Source: Planctomycetaceae bacterium (lineage in GTDB: Bacteria > Planctomycetota > Planctomycetia > Planctomycetales > Planctomycetaceae). From it: DNA of 41,474 nucleotides. Below are positions 17,195 to 26,015 of the stretch, one piece after another. The translations under genes were made by a program, and so were the position numbers. Under the pieces are notes generated by a model that had not been told where the DNA came from, ran no database searches, and worked only from the letters and a program-made list of their open reading frames with translations. The DNA lies in assembly GCA_021732785.1 (NCBI GenBank), contig JAKFUG010000040.1:1-41474 (forward strand). The letters run 5' to 3'. Position 1 is the stretch's first letter. Every line of letters begins with the position of its first letter.

Positions 17195-18952
17195 ATGCCG
17201 CTGCCGTTGCTGAAACTGTCATCCGTGCGCCCCTGGTTCCTCCACGCCCTCGGGCCAGCACTGATTGCGCTCATCGCGTGGAGTTGGATCGTCACGCATC
17301 TCGATCCCGGGGGCAGCGATCCGACCAGCGGGGAAGGGCCGGGGTTGACGATTGATGAATCGTTCAACGTACAGAACGGCGTGCTCCTGGTGGAAGCGTG
17401 GGGGACTCCCGGCGCGGCACTGATTCTACCCGAATTGGCCCACGATGTTTTTCATCCGCGCGAAGGGTGGTACCTCAACGATCATCCACCGCTCGGACGC
17501 TTCTGGCTCGGCGTGCATCATCACCTTGCGTGGTGGTGGAAAGCCCCGCTCGATCCTCACGGACCGTTTGTAACGGCACGGGCGCGAACCGGTTCGGCGA
17601 CCGCGTTCGCCTTGACGATTCTGCTTCTCGGTGTCACGGCGTCCGTCTGGTACGGCCGCACGGTCGGCGTGCTGACGGCGATAATGTATGCCAGCCTTCC
17701 ACGCGTCATCGGCCATGCCCACATTGCATCGCTGGAGACCTTCACCAACCTCACCTACACCGCGGCCGTGATCGCCGTGGCCTCGGGATGGGGTCCCCCT
17801 GCATTACCCAACAAGAAAACCGCCGCGTGGACCGGGGCTGTCTACGGGTTGGCGTTGTTATCCAAAATGCAGGCGGTGTTCATTCCGATTCCGCTGACCG
17901 TGTGGGCACTGGTGCGCTGGCGACACCGGGCGGTATTGCCGCTGGTCCTCTGGGGACTGGCTGCGTTCGTGGTGTTCTTCGTCGGTTGGCCGACGCACTG
18001 GTTTGAACCGTGGATCTCCATCCCGAAGTATTTCCGCGGGGCGGCTGATCGCGCTGCCTTGTCCGTCTGGTTCAACGGGTTGCACTACACCGACAAAACC
18101 GTGCCGCGGATGTACGTGTTGATGACGTTTCTGCAAACCGTGCCGCTGGTGATTCCATTCATCGTGGTGATCGGCGTAGCGACCAGATTGCGGACGCAGC
18201 GTGCCACTTGGGAAAGTCGCCCTGTCGCTCCGCGACAGGAAAGCCGCACCAAATCAGAGCCGGCGACTTCATCGGCTTTCCTGCCGCGGAGCGACAGGGC
18301 TACGGGGGAGTGGCTCGTGCTCATGGAAGCCGTGTTCCCGTTAGTGATGTTCAGCCTGCCGCGCGTGCCGGTGTATGACGCCGAGCGGTTGTGGCTGCCC
18401 GCGTTGCCGTTGCTCGTGCTCTCCGCGGCGGCGGGACTCTCGGCGGCGTTGCAGTGGGCAAGTGTCCGAAGTGGACGGCTGGAAAAGGTTGCGGTTGTTG
18501 TTGCGGCTCTGGTGCTGGCGTTTCCCTTGTGGACAGCAACACGAATCGCACCGTGTGAACTGAGTTACGTTAACTTCACAAGCAGCGGGTTGGCTGGAGC
18601 CGAGCGCTCGGGGCAGGAACTCGATTACTGGGGCTGTGCAATCACGCGAACATTACTGACGGATGTCGTGAAGAACGTGCCGCGGGGGAGCACGATTGCG
18701 GTCGCGCCTGTGCTGCATCAGTTCCAGGTAGAAGAACTGCTCACGCAGTCACCGATTCTGCGAGCGCACGCTGTGAAGCTGGTGGCGTATGACCCGGCCG
18801 CACAGTCGATGGATTACGTGCTCCTCTTTCGCCGGCGGGCGGACCTCGACGCTAATTTGGAGAAGCGGCTGCGCGAGGGACCGCGTCTTGCCGAGGTCAT
18901 CCGCGAGGGAGTCGTGCTCGCCGGGTTGATTCCAGCGAAACGGGCGGAATAA
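17195..18952 (+). CDS. GT39/PMT-type membrane glycosyltransferase
   Basis: A 586-residue polytopic membrane protein of the GT-C class (dolichyl-phosphate-mannose protein mannosyltransferase/ArnT-like), which would transfer a sugar from a lipid-phosphate donor to an extracytoplasmic acceptor. The first luminal loop has the acidic pair in LTIDESFNVQNG and the family motif LNDHPPLGRFWLG (HPP). About ten hydrophobic segments follow. ATG 17195 (MPLPLLKLSS) is preferred because the preceding 26 residues of the open frame (from ATG 17117) are basic and without signal character. Residues about 342-369 are encoded by an in-frame foldback repeat, placed in a loop between two membrane helices (after VVIGVATRLR and before EWLVLMEAVF). 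Donor and acceptor are unknown. Confidence 0.82.
   Translation: MPLPLLKLSSVRPWFLHALGPALIALIAWSWIVTHLDPGGSDPTSGEGPGLTIDESFNVQNGVLLVEAWGTPGAALILPELAHDVFHPREGWYLNDHPPLGRFWLGVHHHLAWWWKAPLDPHGPFVTARARTGSATAFALTILLLGVTASVWYGRTVGVLTAIMYASLPRVIGHAHIASLETFTNLTYTAAVIAVASGWGPPALPNKKTAAWTGAVYGLALLSKMQAVFIPIPLTVWALVRWRHRAVLPLVLWGLAAFVVFFVGWPTHWFEPWISIPKYFRGAADRAALSVWFNGLHYTDKTVPRMYVLMTFLQTVPLVIPFIVVIGVATRLRTQRATWESRPVAPRQESRTKSEPATSSAFLPRSDRATGEWLVLMEAVFPLVMFSLPRVPVYDAERLWLPALPLLVLSAAAGLSAALQWASVRSGRLEKVAVVVAALVLAFPLWTATRIAPCELSYVNFTSSGLAGAERSGQELDYWGCAITRTLLTDVVKNVPRGSTIAVAPVLHQFQVEELLTQSPILRAHAVKLVAYDPAAQSMDYVLLFRRRADLDANLEKRLREGPRLAEVIREGVVLAGLIPAKRAE
18219..18300. repeat. Foldback repeat inside GT39 gene, 28-bp arms
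   Basis: Left arm 18219-18246 and right arm 18273-18300 are complementary at 27 of 28 positions with a 26-nt loop. Each arm contains its own palindrome (CCTGTCG-CTCCG-CGACAGG on the left). The reading frame stays open through the element and encodes polar residues (RPVAPRQESR...SSAFLPRSDRATG) in a probable loop. Confidence 0.93.
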
Positions 18953-19021
18953 CGCTTGCGGTTTCGCGGCTCGCCCTGAGAACACCGAGTGGTTTCAGCG
19001 CGGGGCGCGAAACCGCAAGCG
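18953..19021. terminator. Long hairpin between convergent genes
   Basis: CGCTTGCGGTTTCGCG (18953-18968) pairs perfectly with CGCGAAACCGCAAGCG (19006-19021) over 16 bp with a 37-nt loop. It starts directly after the stop of the GT39 gene and ends 8 nt before the stop of the convergent lipoprotein gene, so it could terminate both. There is no U-run. A partial copy (GCTTGCGGTTTT) occurs near 19787, which makes it likely to be another repeat family. Confidence 0.6.
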
Positions 19022-19029
19022 ATCATTGA

Positions 19030-19731
19030 TCACTTTTCTTCTTGTTTTTCGCCGGTGAGTTGCAAGCGTTCGGGAGCGGCCACGCCCGCGGGTTCCTGGA
19101 AGGCCACCGTTGTCGGCAATTCCTGAAACGGCTGTCCGGGGCGGCGTCCGGTGGTCCGCTGGATTTCCGTCCGCACTTCACCGTTCTGATACGGGCCGAC
19201 ACCGAGCACGAACCAGTTGTTATCGTGTGACATGGAGGACGACACGCCCCCTTCACCGAGAAGCTGGTTGGTCTTGGGGTTGTACGCCACGATGCCAATC
19301 TTCGCCATGGCCGATTGATTGTTGCGCGAGATCAACCGCACCTCGGGCAACGTCAACATGCCCGGAAGCACAATCTCCGGCGTCCCCACGAAGGAGTCAG
19401 CCGAATCGGTCCCAATCACCCCGGAACGAAGCTCCAGGACGACATCGGCATCGTCCGCTTTCCCAATCACCATCGCCCCGTTCGTCATCGCGCGGTGACG
19501 AATCGAGCCGACGAGATAGCCTTTGTCGACACATTCCAGGTACTTGTCATCAATGAAGATTTTTGCCCCATTGAACGCCGCGAAATCGACCTTGGCGAGT
19601 GCCTGATCCACGGCGTTCGAAATCAACACCTGTTCGCGGGCAGTGCGAGCGGTATTGGAAGACCGCGTCGACGTGCAACCCGCGACGAAGGCCAGCAGGC
19701 ACAGACCGCTCAAAATCGGGCGGGAAGTCAT
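19030..19731 (-). CDS. Small lipoprotein, DUF6655-like
   Basis: A 233-residue predicted lipoprotein. The signal peptide MTSRPILSGLCLLAFVAGC ends in lipobox VAGC (C19), followed by TSTRSSNTARTAREQVLISN and then AVDQALAKVDF, a stretch I associate with the DUF6655 family of planctomycete lipoproteins (from memory, not verified). The central part is an alpha/beta domain (GAKIFIDDKYLECVDKGYL) that resembles the fold of lipoproteins that assemble at the outer membrane. The tail is poorly structured and ends GEKQEEK. No function is established. It is convergent with the GT39 gene and divergent from the NfeD gene. Confidence 0.8.
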   Translation of the reverse strand: MTSRPILSGLCLLAFVAGCTSTRSSNTARTAREQVLISNAVDQALAKVDFAAFNGAKIFIDDKYLECVDKGYLVGSIRHRAMTNGAMVIGKADDADVVLELRSGVIGTDSADSFVGTPEIVLPGMLTLPEVRLISRNNQSAMAKIGIVAYNPKTNQLLGEGGVSSSMSHDNNWFVLGVGPYQNGEVRTEIQRTTGRRPGQPFQELPTTVAFQEPAGVAAPERLQLTGEKQEEK

Positions 19732-20093
19732 GAATCGGCTCCGAACAATGAATTGCGGCCCGCATGGACAGTGGCACGGAATGAAGCTTGCGGTTTTAGG
19801 ACTTCGGGCAATTCGCGGTCAACCGGAGAGGACGTGTCCACCCCTTCCCACGAGGAATTTCGCGGCCATTTTCTCGTCGTCCGGCGGATTTTGCCTTTTT
19901 TCATGAACCCGCCGTGACCGCAACTCGTTCATGGCGAAGGGTTGAAGAGGATTCACAGAAAATCGGGGAACGTGTGGTGGTGACGATCTCCGCAGCGTCA
20001 ACCGGTTGCCTGTCGGTCCTGTTCGGCTACACTGGTAGGGAGCGGTTCATTGCGAGCGTGCAGGATTCGGTTTCTCGTCAACCACGGAATTTC
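19732..20093. other. Intergenic region upstream of nfeD
   Basis: About 360 nt between the divergent lipoprotein and NfeD genes. The plus frame is open from 19914 to the NfeD gene but encodes nothing domain-like. It holds a partial copy of the 18953 repeat (19787) and a candidate promoter at 20006. Nothing else is apparent. Confidence 0.5.
20006..20033 (+). promoter_or_regulatory. Candidate sigma-70 promoter for nfeD-floA
   Basis: TTGCCT (20006-20011), a 16-nt spacer and TACACT (20028-20033), about 60 nt ahead of ATG 20094. Pattern reading only. Confidence 0.35.
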
Positions 20094-20720
20094 ATGGACA
20101 ACTACGGATTCTTCGCCCTGGTGTTGCTGGTCGCCGGACTGGCCGTGCTGGTGACGGAAGTTTTCATTCCTTCGGGCGGCATTCTGGCCATCTGCACCAC
20201 GCTGCTGTTGCTGGCGTCGGTGGCGTGCGCCTCGGCGGCATGGTTTCAAAAAGCGCCTTTCGTATTCTGGGGATTTGTGGGGCTGGTGGTGTTAGCGGTT
20301 CCGACCGCATTGGGATCCGCGTTTTATGTCTTGCCACAGACGAAGGCCGGACGGCGGGCGCTGCTGCAAGCGCCGGAACTCACCAAACTCGAACCTTTCC
20401 AGGCCGAGACCGCCCGGTTGCGCAGCATGATCGGTCAATTCGGCACCACGGCAACGCTGCTCAATCCCGGTGGATTGGTGCTGCTGCACGGCGAACGATT
20501 GCACGCGTGCAGTGAAGGGCAAATTGTGGAACCGCGTACGTCGGTGGAAATCATCGACCTCCGCGGCACGCGCGTTGTCGTCCGTCCCGGTGAAGCGCCC
20601 GCCGCACCCGCGAAAGCGCCGGCCGACCTCGCAGAGGGAACCGTAGTGAATCCGGTGGACGAAGCGGCCATTGCATCCCACACACCGCCACCCATTGATT
20701 TCGAGATTGCGCCGGAGTAG
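20094..20720 (+). CDS. NfeD-like membrane protein
   Basis: A 208-residue NfeD-family protein, the usual partner of flotillins and probably involved in organising or protecting membrane microdomains. It has membrane helices at about 5-25 (FFALVLLVAGLAVLVTEVF), 29-50 and 58-80, with the family motif EVFIPSGGILAI between the first two. The C-terminal soluble OB-like domain begins with IGQFGTTATLLNPGGLVLLH and continues to SVEIIDLRGTRVVVRP. A proline/alanine-rich tail of about 40 residues ends the protein. ATG 20094 is preferred over the longer frame (from 19914), which adds 60 residues with no recognisable feature. The serine protease domain of long NfeD forms is absent. FloA follows 69 nt downstream. 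Confidence 0.9.
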   Translation: MDNYGFFALVLLVAGLAVLVTEVFIPSGGILAICTTLLLLASVACASAAWFQKAPFVFWGFVGLVVLAVPTALGSAFYVLPQTKAGRRALLQAPELTKLEPFQAETARLRSMIGQFGTTATLLNPGGLVLLHGERLHACSEGQIVEPRTSVEIIDLRGTRVVVRPGEAPAAPAKAPADLAEGTVVNPVDEAAIASHTPPPIDFEIAPE

Positions 20721-20789
20721 CGATTTACAATCGCGGCGCGGTAAACTCTGCGATCGTACACATCTGAGATTTTGGCTCGAGGATCCCGC

Positions 20790-21842
20790 ATGTATCTGCC
20801 ATTTGTGCTCGCTCAAAACATGACGCCGGTCATTATCGGCGGAGCGGTCATTGCGTTCCTGATTGTCCTCGTCCTGTTCGCGGTCTTCGCCCGCTTTCTC
20901 GGGCTGTGGATTCAGTGCTTGATGACCGGGGCCAAAATCGGCCTGTTCGATCTGTTCTTCATGTCGATCCGGAAGGTGAACCCGACGGTGATCGTCCGCG
21001 CCAAGATTATGGCGATTCAATCGGGAATCACGGACGATTACGTCCTCAGCACGCGCGATCTCGAATCGCACTATCTCGCCGGCGGCAAAGTAAACAACGT
21101 GGTGAAAGCGTTGATTGCCGCTCATCGGGCGAATATCGATCTCGACTGGCAAACGGCCCAGGCCATCGATCTTGCCGGTCGCGATGTCCTCGAAGCGGTG
21201 CGAACCAGCGTCTATCCCAAAGTCATCGATTGCCCGGACCCGAAAAAATCGGCCGGGGCGCTCGAGGCGATGGCGGCCGATGGGATCCAGCTCAAAGTGC
21301 GTGCCCGTGTGACCGTTCGAACCAACATTCATCAATTGATTGGCGGTGCGACCGAAGAAACGGTGATCGCCCGCGTGGGGCAGGGGATCGTGCAGGCCAT
21401 CGGTTCGACTCCGTCTTACAAACTGGTGCTCGAGAATCCCGAAACGATTTCGCAGACGGTGCTGAATCAAGGTCTCGAAGCGCAGACGGCGTTTGAAATC
21501 GTGTCGATTGATATCGCCGACATCGACGTGGGTGAAAACATCGGGGCCCGATTGGGGGCCGATCAAGCCGAAGCCGATATGCGGGTCGCTCAAGCCAAAG
21601 CCGAACAAACCCGGGCCGACTTTGCTGCCCGCGAACAGGAAAACATCGCGACGGTGCAGGCGAACCGGGCTCAGGTGGTGCTCGCCGAAGCGGAAGTGCC
21701 GAGGGCCATTGCCGAAGCCTTTCGCGGTCAGTCACTGGGTTTGATGGACTATTACGAGTTAAAGAATGTCCAGGCCGATACGCAAATGCGGTCCGCGATT
21801 GCCGGGCAGGGTTCCACAGCGCCCGCCGGGGGGCGAGGTTAG
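20790..21842 (+). CDS. floA: Flotillin-like protein FloA
   Basis: Flotillin-like scaffold protein of functional membrane microdomains (FloA/YqfA). 350 residues, near the 331 of Bacillus FloA. A single membrane segment (about 12-32, [19 protein letters not shown]) is followed by the family core [20 protein letters not shown] and [20 protein letters not shown], then [20 protein letters not shown] and [20 protein letters not shown]. The C-terminal coiled part (about 255-320) is rich in alanine and glutamate ([20 protein letters not shown]). ATG 20790 follows GAGG at 20778-20781 with a good spacing. With the NfeD gene upstream it forms the conserved nfeD-floA operon. Confidence 0.95.
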   Translation: MYLPFVLAQNMTPVIIGGAVIAFLIVLVLFAVFARFLGLWIQCLMTGAKIGLFDLFFMSIRKVNPTVIVRAKIMAIQSGITDDYVLSTRDLESHYLAGGKVNNVVKALIAAHRANIDLDWQTAQAIDLAGRDVLEAVRTSVYPKVIDCPDPKKSAGALEAMAADGIQLKVRARVTVRTNIHQLIGGATEETVIARVGQGIVQAIGSTPSYKLVLENPETISQTVLNQGLEAQTAFEIVSIDIADIDVGENIGARLGADQAEADMRVAQAKAEQTRADFAAREQENIATVQANRAQVVLAEAEVPRAIAEAFRGQSLGLMDYYELKNVQADTQMRSAIAGQGSTAPAGGRG

Positions 21843-21914
21843 TCCCGGCGTGTCACCCGTTCCGTTGCCGCCCCGTCTCCATCCTTACCGATCCACAGAC
21901 CGGATTGATTGATC

Positions 21915-22577
21915 ATGAATATTGTCCCGGTCCTGGCGGTCGATTTCGGTGCGGTCATTGGGTTGATCGTGCTGGTTCTGTCATTCCTCGGCTGGATTGT
22001 GAACCTGATCAAAGGCGAAGAAGGCGTTAAAAAGCCACAAGGTCCACGCCGGCCCAATGCAGGGGGGAAAGATCTCCGTTCCGAAATTCAGGATTTTCTC
22101 GACGAACTGACGGTAACGCGCAGTCCGCAATCGAAACCGGCCCGCCAAGTGGAACCGGAGGACGACGTCGTAATTCTTGAGGAAGAACCGCCGCGGAGAC
22201 CTGTCCGCCAAGCCAAGCCAGAGAAGCAACGCAAGAAAGGTAAACCGGCCCCGGTGGCGCGGGAGACGTCCTCCCCCGCGAAACCGCTCTCGCAACAACA
22301 TTTAGCGGCCTCAAAACTCGGCACCGGGGTTCAAGAACATGTGGCCGCGCACATGGCCCCCGGTCATGTCGGTGTGGAAGCCCAACGGTTCATCGGAAAT
22401 CGCGTGGCGGAGGCCGTGCAGCAAGACTTGGGGGCGAAAGGGGCGGTCCCCAATTTGAGCGTGGCGACCTTACATCCGGCTTTGAAGTTTATTACGCAAC
22501 CCGGAGCACTTCGTGATGCCGTGGTGCTCAGCGAAATCCTGCAGCCGCCGAAAGCGCTCCGTTCACGCAAACCGTGA
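21915..22577 (+). CDS. Membrane-anchored protein downstream of floA, unknown
   Basis: A 220-residue protein with one N-terminal membrane helix (about 10-28, AVIGLIVLVLSFLGWIVNLI) followed by a basic, charged cytoplasmic domain. It has a lysine/arginine/proline-rich linker (RRPVRQAKPEKQRKKGKP) and an alpha-helical C-terminal third (GALRDAVVLSEILQPPKALR). I do not recognise a family, but genes of this shape follow floA in other planctomycetes by my recollection. Start: ATG 21915 is likelier than TTG 21909. It lies 72 nt after floA in the same direction, so a role in the same microdomain system is a reasonable guess, not shown. Confidence 0.78.
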   Translation: MNIVPVLAVDFGAVIGLIVLVLSFLGWIVNLIKGEEGVKKPQGPRRPNAGGKDLRSEIQDFLDELTVTRSPQSKPARQVEPEDDVVILEEEPPRRPVRQAKPEKQRKKGKPAPVARETSSPAKPLSQQHLAASKLGTGVQEHVAAHMAPGHVGVEAQRFIGNRVAEAVQQDLGAKGAVPNLSVATLHPALKFITQPGALRDAVVLSEILQPPKALRSRKP

Positions 22578-22687
22578 TCCCGCGATGAATCATCGCGGTC
22601 CGTAGTCAACCGAGACATGCGTTTGTGCAATCCGGGGAGGACGGCATCACGCCGAGCGTCAAACCTCCGCGCAAGGATGTTTGTGAG

Positions 22688-23842
22688 ATGGCAGAGTATC
22701 GACCCGCCAGTGGACCCGACGCCACCGGGCAAGAACCGAAAATCCTGCTGCTGGCAGGCCGGTTCTCGCTCCGCGGGAGTTGTGCGTACACGCTGCGGTT
22801 GGCCGAAGCGCTGCCGGACGAAAATTTCCGCGTGGCCGTTGCCTGTCCCGATGCGCAGATGGTGGAAGCCGAAACCCGTCGGCAACTGGGCATCTGGGAA
22901 TTTCCGTATCTGCAAGTGCCGGTGTGGGGGCGCGTCGTGTTGTCGCTGATGGCCCGCAGCCTCGCGGCCAATCCTCCCGATCTCATCCACGTGCAGATTC
23001 GCAATGCGGCAACGCAAGGAGCCTGGCTCGCGCGGCGCCTGCAACGGCCCTACGTACTGACGGTGCATGACTACATGCAGCCGCGGCAACGGCTGGTCAT
23101 CGATCGCCGCTGGTGTCGTCGCGTGCTGGCCGTGAGTGAATCGGTCAAAACCGATCTGCTCAGTCGCACCGGCTTGCCGGAAAGCCTCGTGACGGTCATT
23201 CACAGCGGCGTCGACTGCGATGAATGCCCGAACGTGCTGCCGGTGCTGGAACCCGACCGTGTCCCTGTCATCGGAACGGCCGGGCCGTTAGAAGCCGTCA
23301 AAGGGTTTCCGTTTTTTCTGGGGGCCGCCGCCCGGGTGCTGGCATCGGGCCGTGATGTGGAATTCGTGATTGCCGGGGCTGGTCCCGAAGAAGAAAATCT
23401 GCGGCGTGTCTCCCGGGAACTGGGCATTGCCGATCATGTGACCTTTGTGCCGAATTTGCTCGACTTTACGGACGCACTGGAGGCGATGGATATCTTTTGT
23501 CTGCCGTCCTTGCAGCAGGGCATCGGCACGATCATGCTGGAAGCGATGGCGTTAGGCCGTCCGGTGATTGCCACGCGCGTGGGCGGGGTGTACCGCGTGA
23601 TTCGGGACAACGAAACCGGCTTGCTGGTCCCGCCGTCCGACAGTTCGCGACTGGCCGAACGAATTCTCGAATTGCTCGACGATCCGTTGCGGGCGCGGAA
23701 TATCGGTTCCGCGGCACAACTGGAAGTCCGCCGGGAATTTGGGGTCGACCGGATGGTGTCCGATATCGCCGATTTGTATCGCGACGTGCTCGAACAGGCC
23801 CCTGTCCTTTCGGCCCCCGCACTCGCCCATGCGGGACGCTAG
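22688..23842 (+). CDS. GT4-family glycosyltransferase
   Basis: A 384-residue retaining GT-B glycosyltransferase of family GT4, acting in the cytosol on nucleotide-sugar donors. N-terminal Rossmann domain begins KILLLAGRFSLRGSCAYTLRLAEAL. A hinge region reads VIGTAGPLEAVKGFPFFL, and the C-terminal donor domain contains EFVIAGAGPEEENLRRVSRE, then the acidic motif PSLQQGIGTIMLEAMALGRP followed by VIATRVGGV (the first Glu of the E-x7-E motif is replaced by Gln, the second, E in LEAMA, is present). ATG 22688 is chosen. The frame is open from GTG 22625, but that extension looks unstructured. The acceptor is unknown. Confidence 0.9.
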   Translation: MAEYRPASGPDATGQEPKILLLAGRFSLRGSCAYTLRLAEALPDENFRVAVACPDAQMVEAETRRQLGIWEFPYLQVPVWGRVVLSLMARSLAANPPDLIHVQIRNAATQGAWLARRLQRPYVLTVHDYMQPRQRLVIDRRWCRRVLAVSESVKTDLLSRTGLPESLVTVIHSGVDCDECPNVLPVLEPDRVPVIGTAGPLEAVKGFPFFLGAAARVLASGRDVEFVIAGAGPEEENLRRVSRELGIADHVTFVPNLLDFTDALEAMDIFCLPSLQQGIGTIMLEAMALGRPVIATRVGGVYRVIRDNETGLLVPPSDSSRLAERILELLDDPLRARNIGSAAQLEVRREFGVDRMVSDIADLYRDVLEQAPVLSAPALAHAGR

Positions 23843-23988
23843 AACAGTCCCTGGTGCTCGATAAGTCCATGAAACCCTTCGAACTGAGATCAGGTACGAT
23901 ATTCGTTAACCAAAAAATGACGCCGTCGCGGTTTGCAGAATTGAGCCCGCCGATTCGCGTCAACGATTTGCCCGAGGATGGAATCAAC

Positions 23989-25866
23989 ATGCCTGCCTTC
24001 CCGCCTCCCACGGTTTTGCGCCGGGGATTTGCATCCGCTCTGCTGATCGGCTTGTGCGCCCTGGGGACCGCCGCCTGGGCACAAGGTTCCGGTAGCGATT
24101 CCTCGGAAAACCGGCTGGAATACCCGCTGCAAATCATCCACGCCACCAATGTGGAACGCCTGCAGCAAAAAGCGGACTTGATGTTCCTCGCCGCCGATCG
24201 CCCGGAGGTTTCCGACATCGTGGCGCAGTGGCTCAAAAACACGCTCCACGATCTCCCCGGTTGGGACCGTTCCAAGCCCTTCGGCATGATGTTGTATCTG
24301 AAGCCCGGCCTGATCCCCGGCATTTCGGCAATCACGTATATCCCCACCACCGATCCGCAAGCCCTGATGACGCTGCTCGCCGGTCCTGAAGGCTCCATCA
24401 AGCCGGTCACCGGAAAAACCGATCGCTGGGAAATCAACGATGTGACATGGGGCCCCGATCTGACCGCCCGGCATGCCGGAAACTATTTGTTCTTCACCGC
24501 CCAAACCGATGCCACCGAACTGGATCGCCGTTTTCCCGAACCGGAACGCCTCGTCTCGAAACTGAACTCTCGCTTCGACATCGCTTACCAACTGTTGTTG
24601 AAGAACATTCCGCCCGCCACCAAGCAGATGTTTGTCGCCTTCTTCAAGACAACGGTGCAAGCCGATCTGCAACAGCGCGATGATGAACCCGATGCGGCTT
24701 ACCGTATCCGTCGCGCGAACGGCGAAAGCATTCTCGACCTGGCCGACAAGATCATCAACCAGGGCGAAGAGGTGACGATCGGCGGCGCGGTGAGTGCGCA
24801 AAACAGCAGCGGCATGATTGAACTCGAACTGAACGGTACCAAGGACAGCAAGCTCGCGAAGTTCTTCCAGGATATGGAAGGCCGGCGCAGCCTCTTCACC
24901 CCGGTGCTCGACGACGCGGCCACGATGACGTTCAACATGTCCTGGCAGATGGATCCGAAGCAGCGCAAGATTTTCACCGAGTTGTTTACGTTCGCTCCAC
25001 AACTGGCGGACGATGCCGCGAAAAAGAACGATCAACCTGCCGCCCTCGATGCGCTGCAACCGTTTTTCAAGTCGCTGCTCAACACGGCCGAGCAGGGGCA
25101 CTTCGACTTCTTCGTGCAACTCTCCGGGAACGAACCGCTGGACTATCGCTTCGTCGGTGGAGCGCGAATTGTGGCGAATCGGGAATTCCCCACGCAATTT
25201 CAATCGCTGCTGGAATACGTGAAAACGATGCGGCCGCCCGAAGTCAAAGACGACGCCGCGCCACCGGCCGTGCAACCCGTGGCCGCACCAGCCGCCGCCA
25301 ATCAGAAGGGTCGGCGACCACGAACGCCTCCGCGTCCCGATCCGCAGCGGGCGAACCTGTTCGCGTCGCAATTCATCCAGACCATGAAGATTGCCGATTC
25401 TCAAATTGGCGATTATCCTGTCCATACCATTCAGATTCCCGCGGCCCCGGATGCGATGGGAAAAACGCTCTTTAGCGACGCACCCCAACTGCATCTGTTC
25501 GCGGCTCCCAACGCGATCTGGTTTGCCGTCGGCGGCGATTCCGCACTGGATACACTGAAGAAGAACGTCAAGCAGGTGGCCGATGCCGCCTCAGCGACCG
25601 GGACACCGCGCCCCTCCCCCGGACCGTTTCTCTTCGTCACGAATGCCAGGCAATGGGTGAACGCCGCCTCGGCAACGGGTGAAACCAAGGAAGACGATGT
25701 GGGCTTCTCAGCGGCGGTCGACCGTTTCAAAGACGACAACGATGAACTCCGCGTGACCAGCAAAGCAACCGATTCCGGCGTTCGCACCCGCGTCGAATTG
25801 CAATCGGGCTATGTCGGCTGGCTCGGCCGCGTGATCGCCACGCAAATCGTCGCCGCACAGGAATAG
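23989..25866 (+). CDS. Large secreted protein, function unknown
   Basis: A 625-residue exported protein with a clear Sec signal peptide (MPAFPPPTVLRRGFASALLI then GLCALGTAAWAQG, cleavage after AWA). No known domain is recognised. Several segments repeat the theme of a helical/beta module with LLKNIPPATKQMFVAFFKTT and FFQDMEGRRSLFTPVLDDAA. A proline/alanine/arginine linker (about 420-455) divides it into two parts. ATG 23989 has GAGGATGGA upstream and gives the signal peptide. The open frame extends upstream to 23497 but there overlaps the GT4 gene in another frame. Its overall style resembles the lipoprotein at 31734, so both may belong to a family of planctomycete surface proteins. Independent transcription is likely (146 nt gap). 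Confidence 0.78.
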   Translation: MPAFPPPTVLRRGFASALLIGLCALGTAAWAQGSGSDSSENRLEYPLQIIHATNVERLQQKADLMFLAADRPEVSDIVAQWLKNTLHDLPGWDRSKPFGMMLYLKPGLIPGISAITYIPTTDPQALMTLLAGPEGSIKPVTGKTDRWEINDVTWGPDLTARHAGNYLFFTAQTDATELDRRFPEPERLVSKLNSRFDIAYQLLLKNIPPATKQMFVAFFKTTVQADLQQRDDEPDAAYRIRRANGESILDLADKIINQGEEVTIGGAVSAQNSSGMIELELNGTKDSKLAKFFQDMEGRRSLFTPVLDDAATMTFNMSWQMDPKQRKIFTELFTFAPQLADDAAKKNDQPAALDALQPFFKSLLNTAEQGHFDFFVQLSGNEPLDYRFVGGARIVANREFPTQFQSLLEYVKTMRPPEVKDDAAPPAVQPVAAPAAANQKGRRPRTPPRPDPQRANLFASQFIQTMKIADSQIGDYPVHTIQIPAAPDAMGKTLFSDAPQLHLFAAPNAIWFAVGGDSALDTLKKNVKQVADAASATGTPRPSPGPFLFVTNARQWVNAASATGETKEDDVGFSAAVDRFKDDNDELRVTSKATDSGVRTRVELQSGYVGWLGRVIATQIVAAQE

Positions 25867-25874
25867 GCGACGCT

Positions 25875-26008
25875 AAAGTAGACATCACGCTCCGCGTGAT
25901 GAGCGGTTGGTGCAATACGATTTCACTTGTCGAATGCGAATTTTTTCGTGTCGGAAAAGTGGCGTTTGCGGTTTATCCGCTCATCACGCGGAGCGTGATG
26001 GCTACTTT
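25875..26008. repeat. REP-like pair A (GTAG plus hairpin), inverted
   Basis: Two 32-nt units in inverted orientation, 25875-25906 and 25977-26008, matching at 31 of 32 positions. Each reads AAAGTAG followed by the hairpin ATCACGC-TCC-GCGTGAT and GAGCGG (reverse strand for the second). The GTAG tetranucleotide directly before a short hairpin is the classical REP design recognised by RAYTs. The pair lies between the convergent genes ending at 25866 and 26016. Confidence 0.9.
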
Positions 26009-26015
26009 GAATACA

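Noticed and set aside
19914-20093. N-terminal extension of the NfeD protein
   Set aside because: Sixty residues without membrane or signal features. ATG 20094 gives the typical start directly before the first helix.
23497-23988. Upstream extension of the large secreted protein
   Set aside because: It overlaps the GT4 gene in another frame. The signal peptide starts at ATG 23989.
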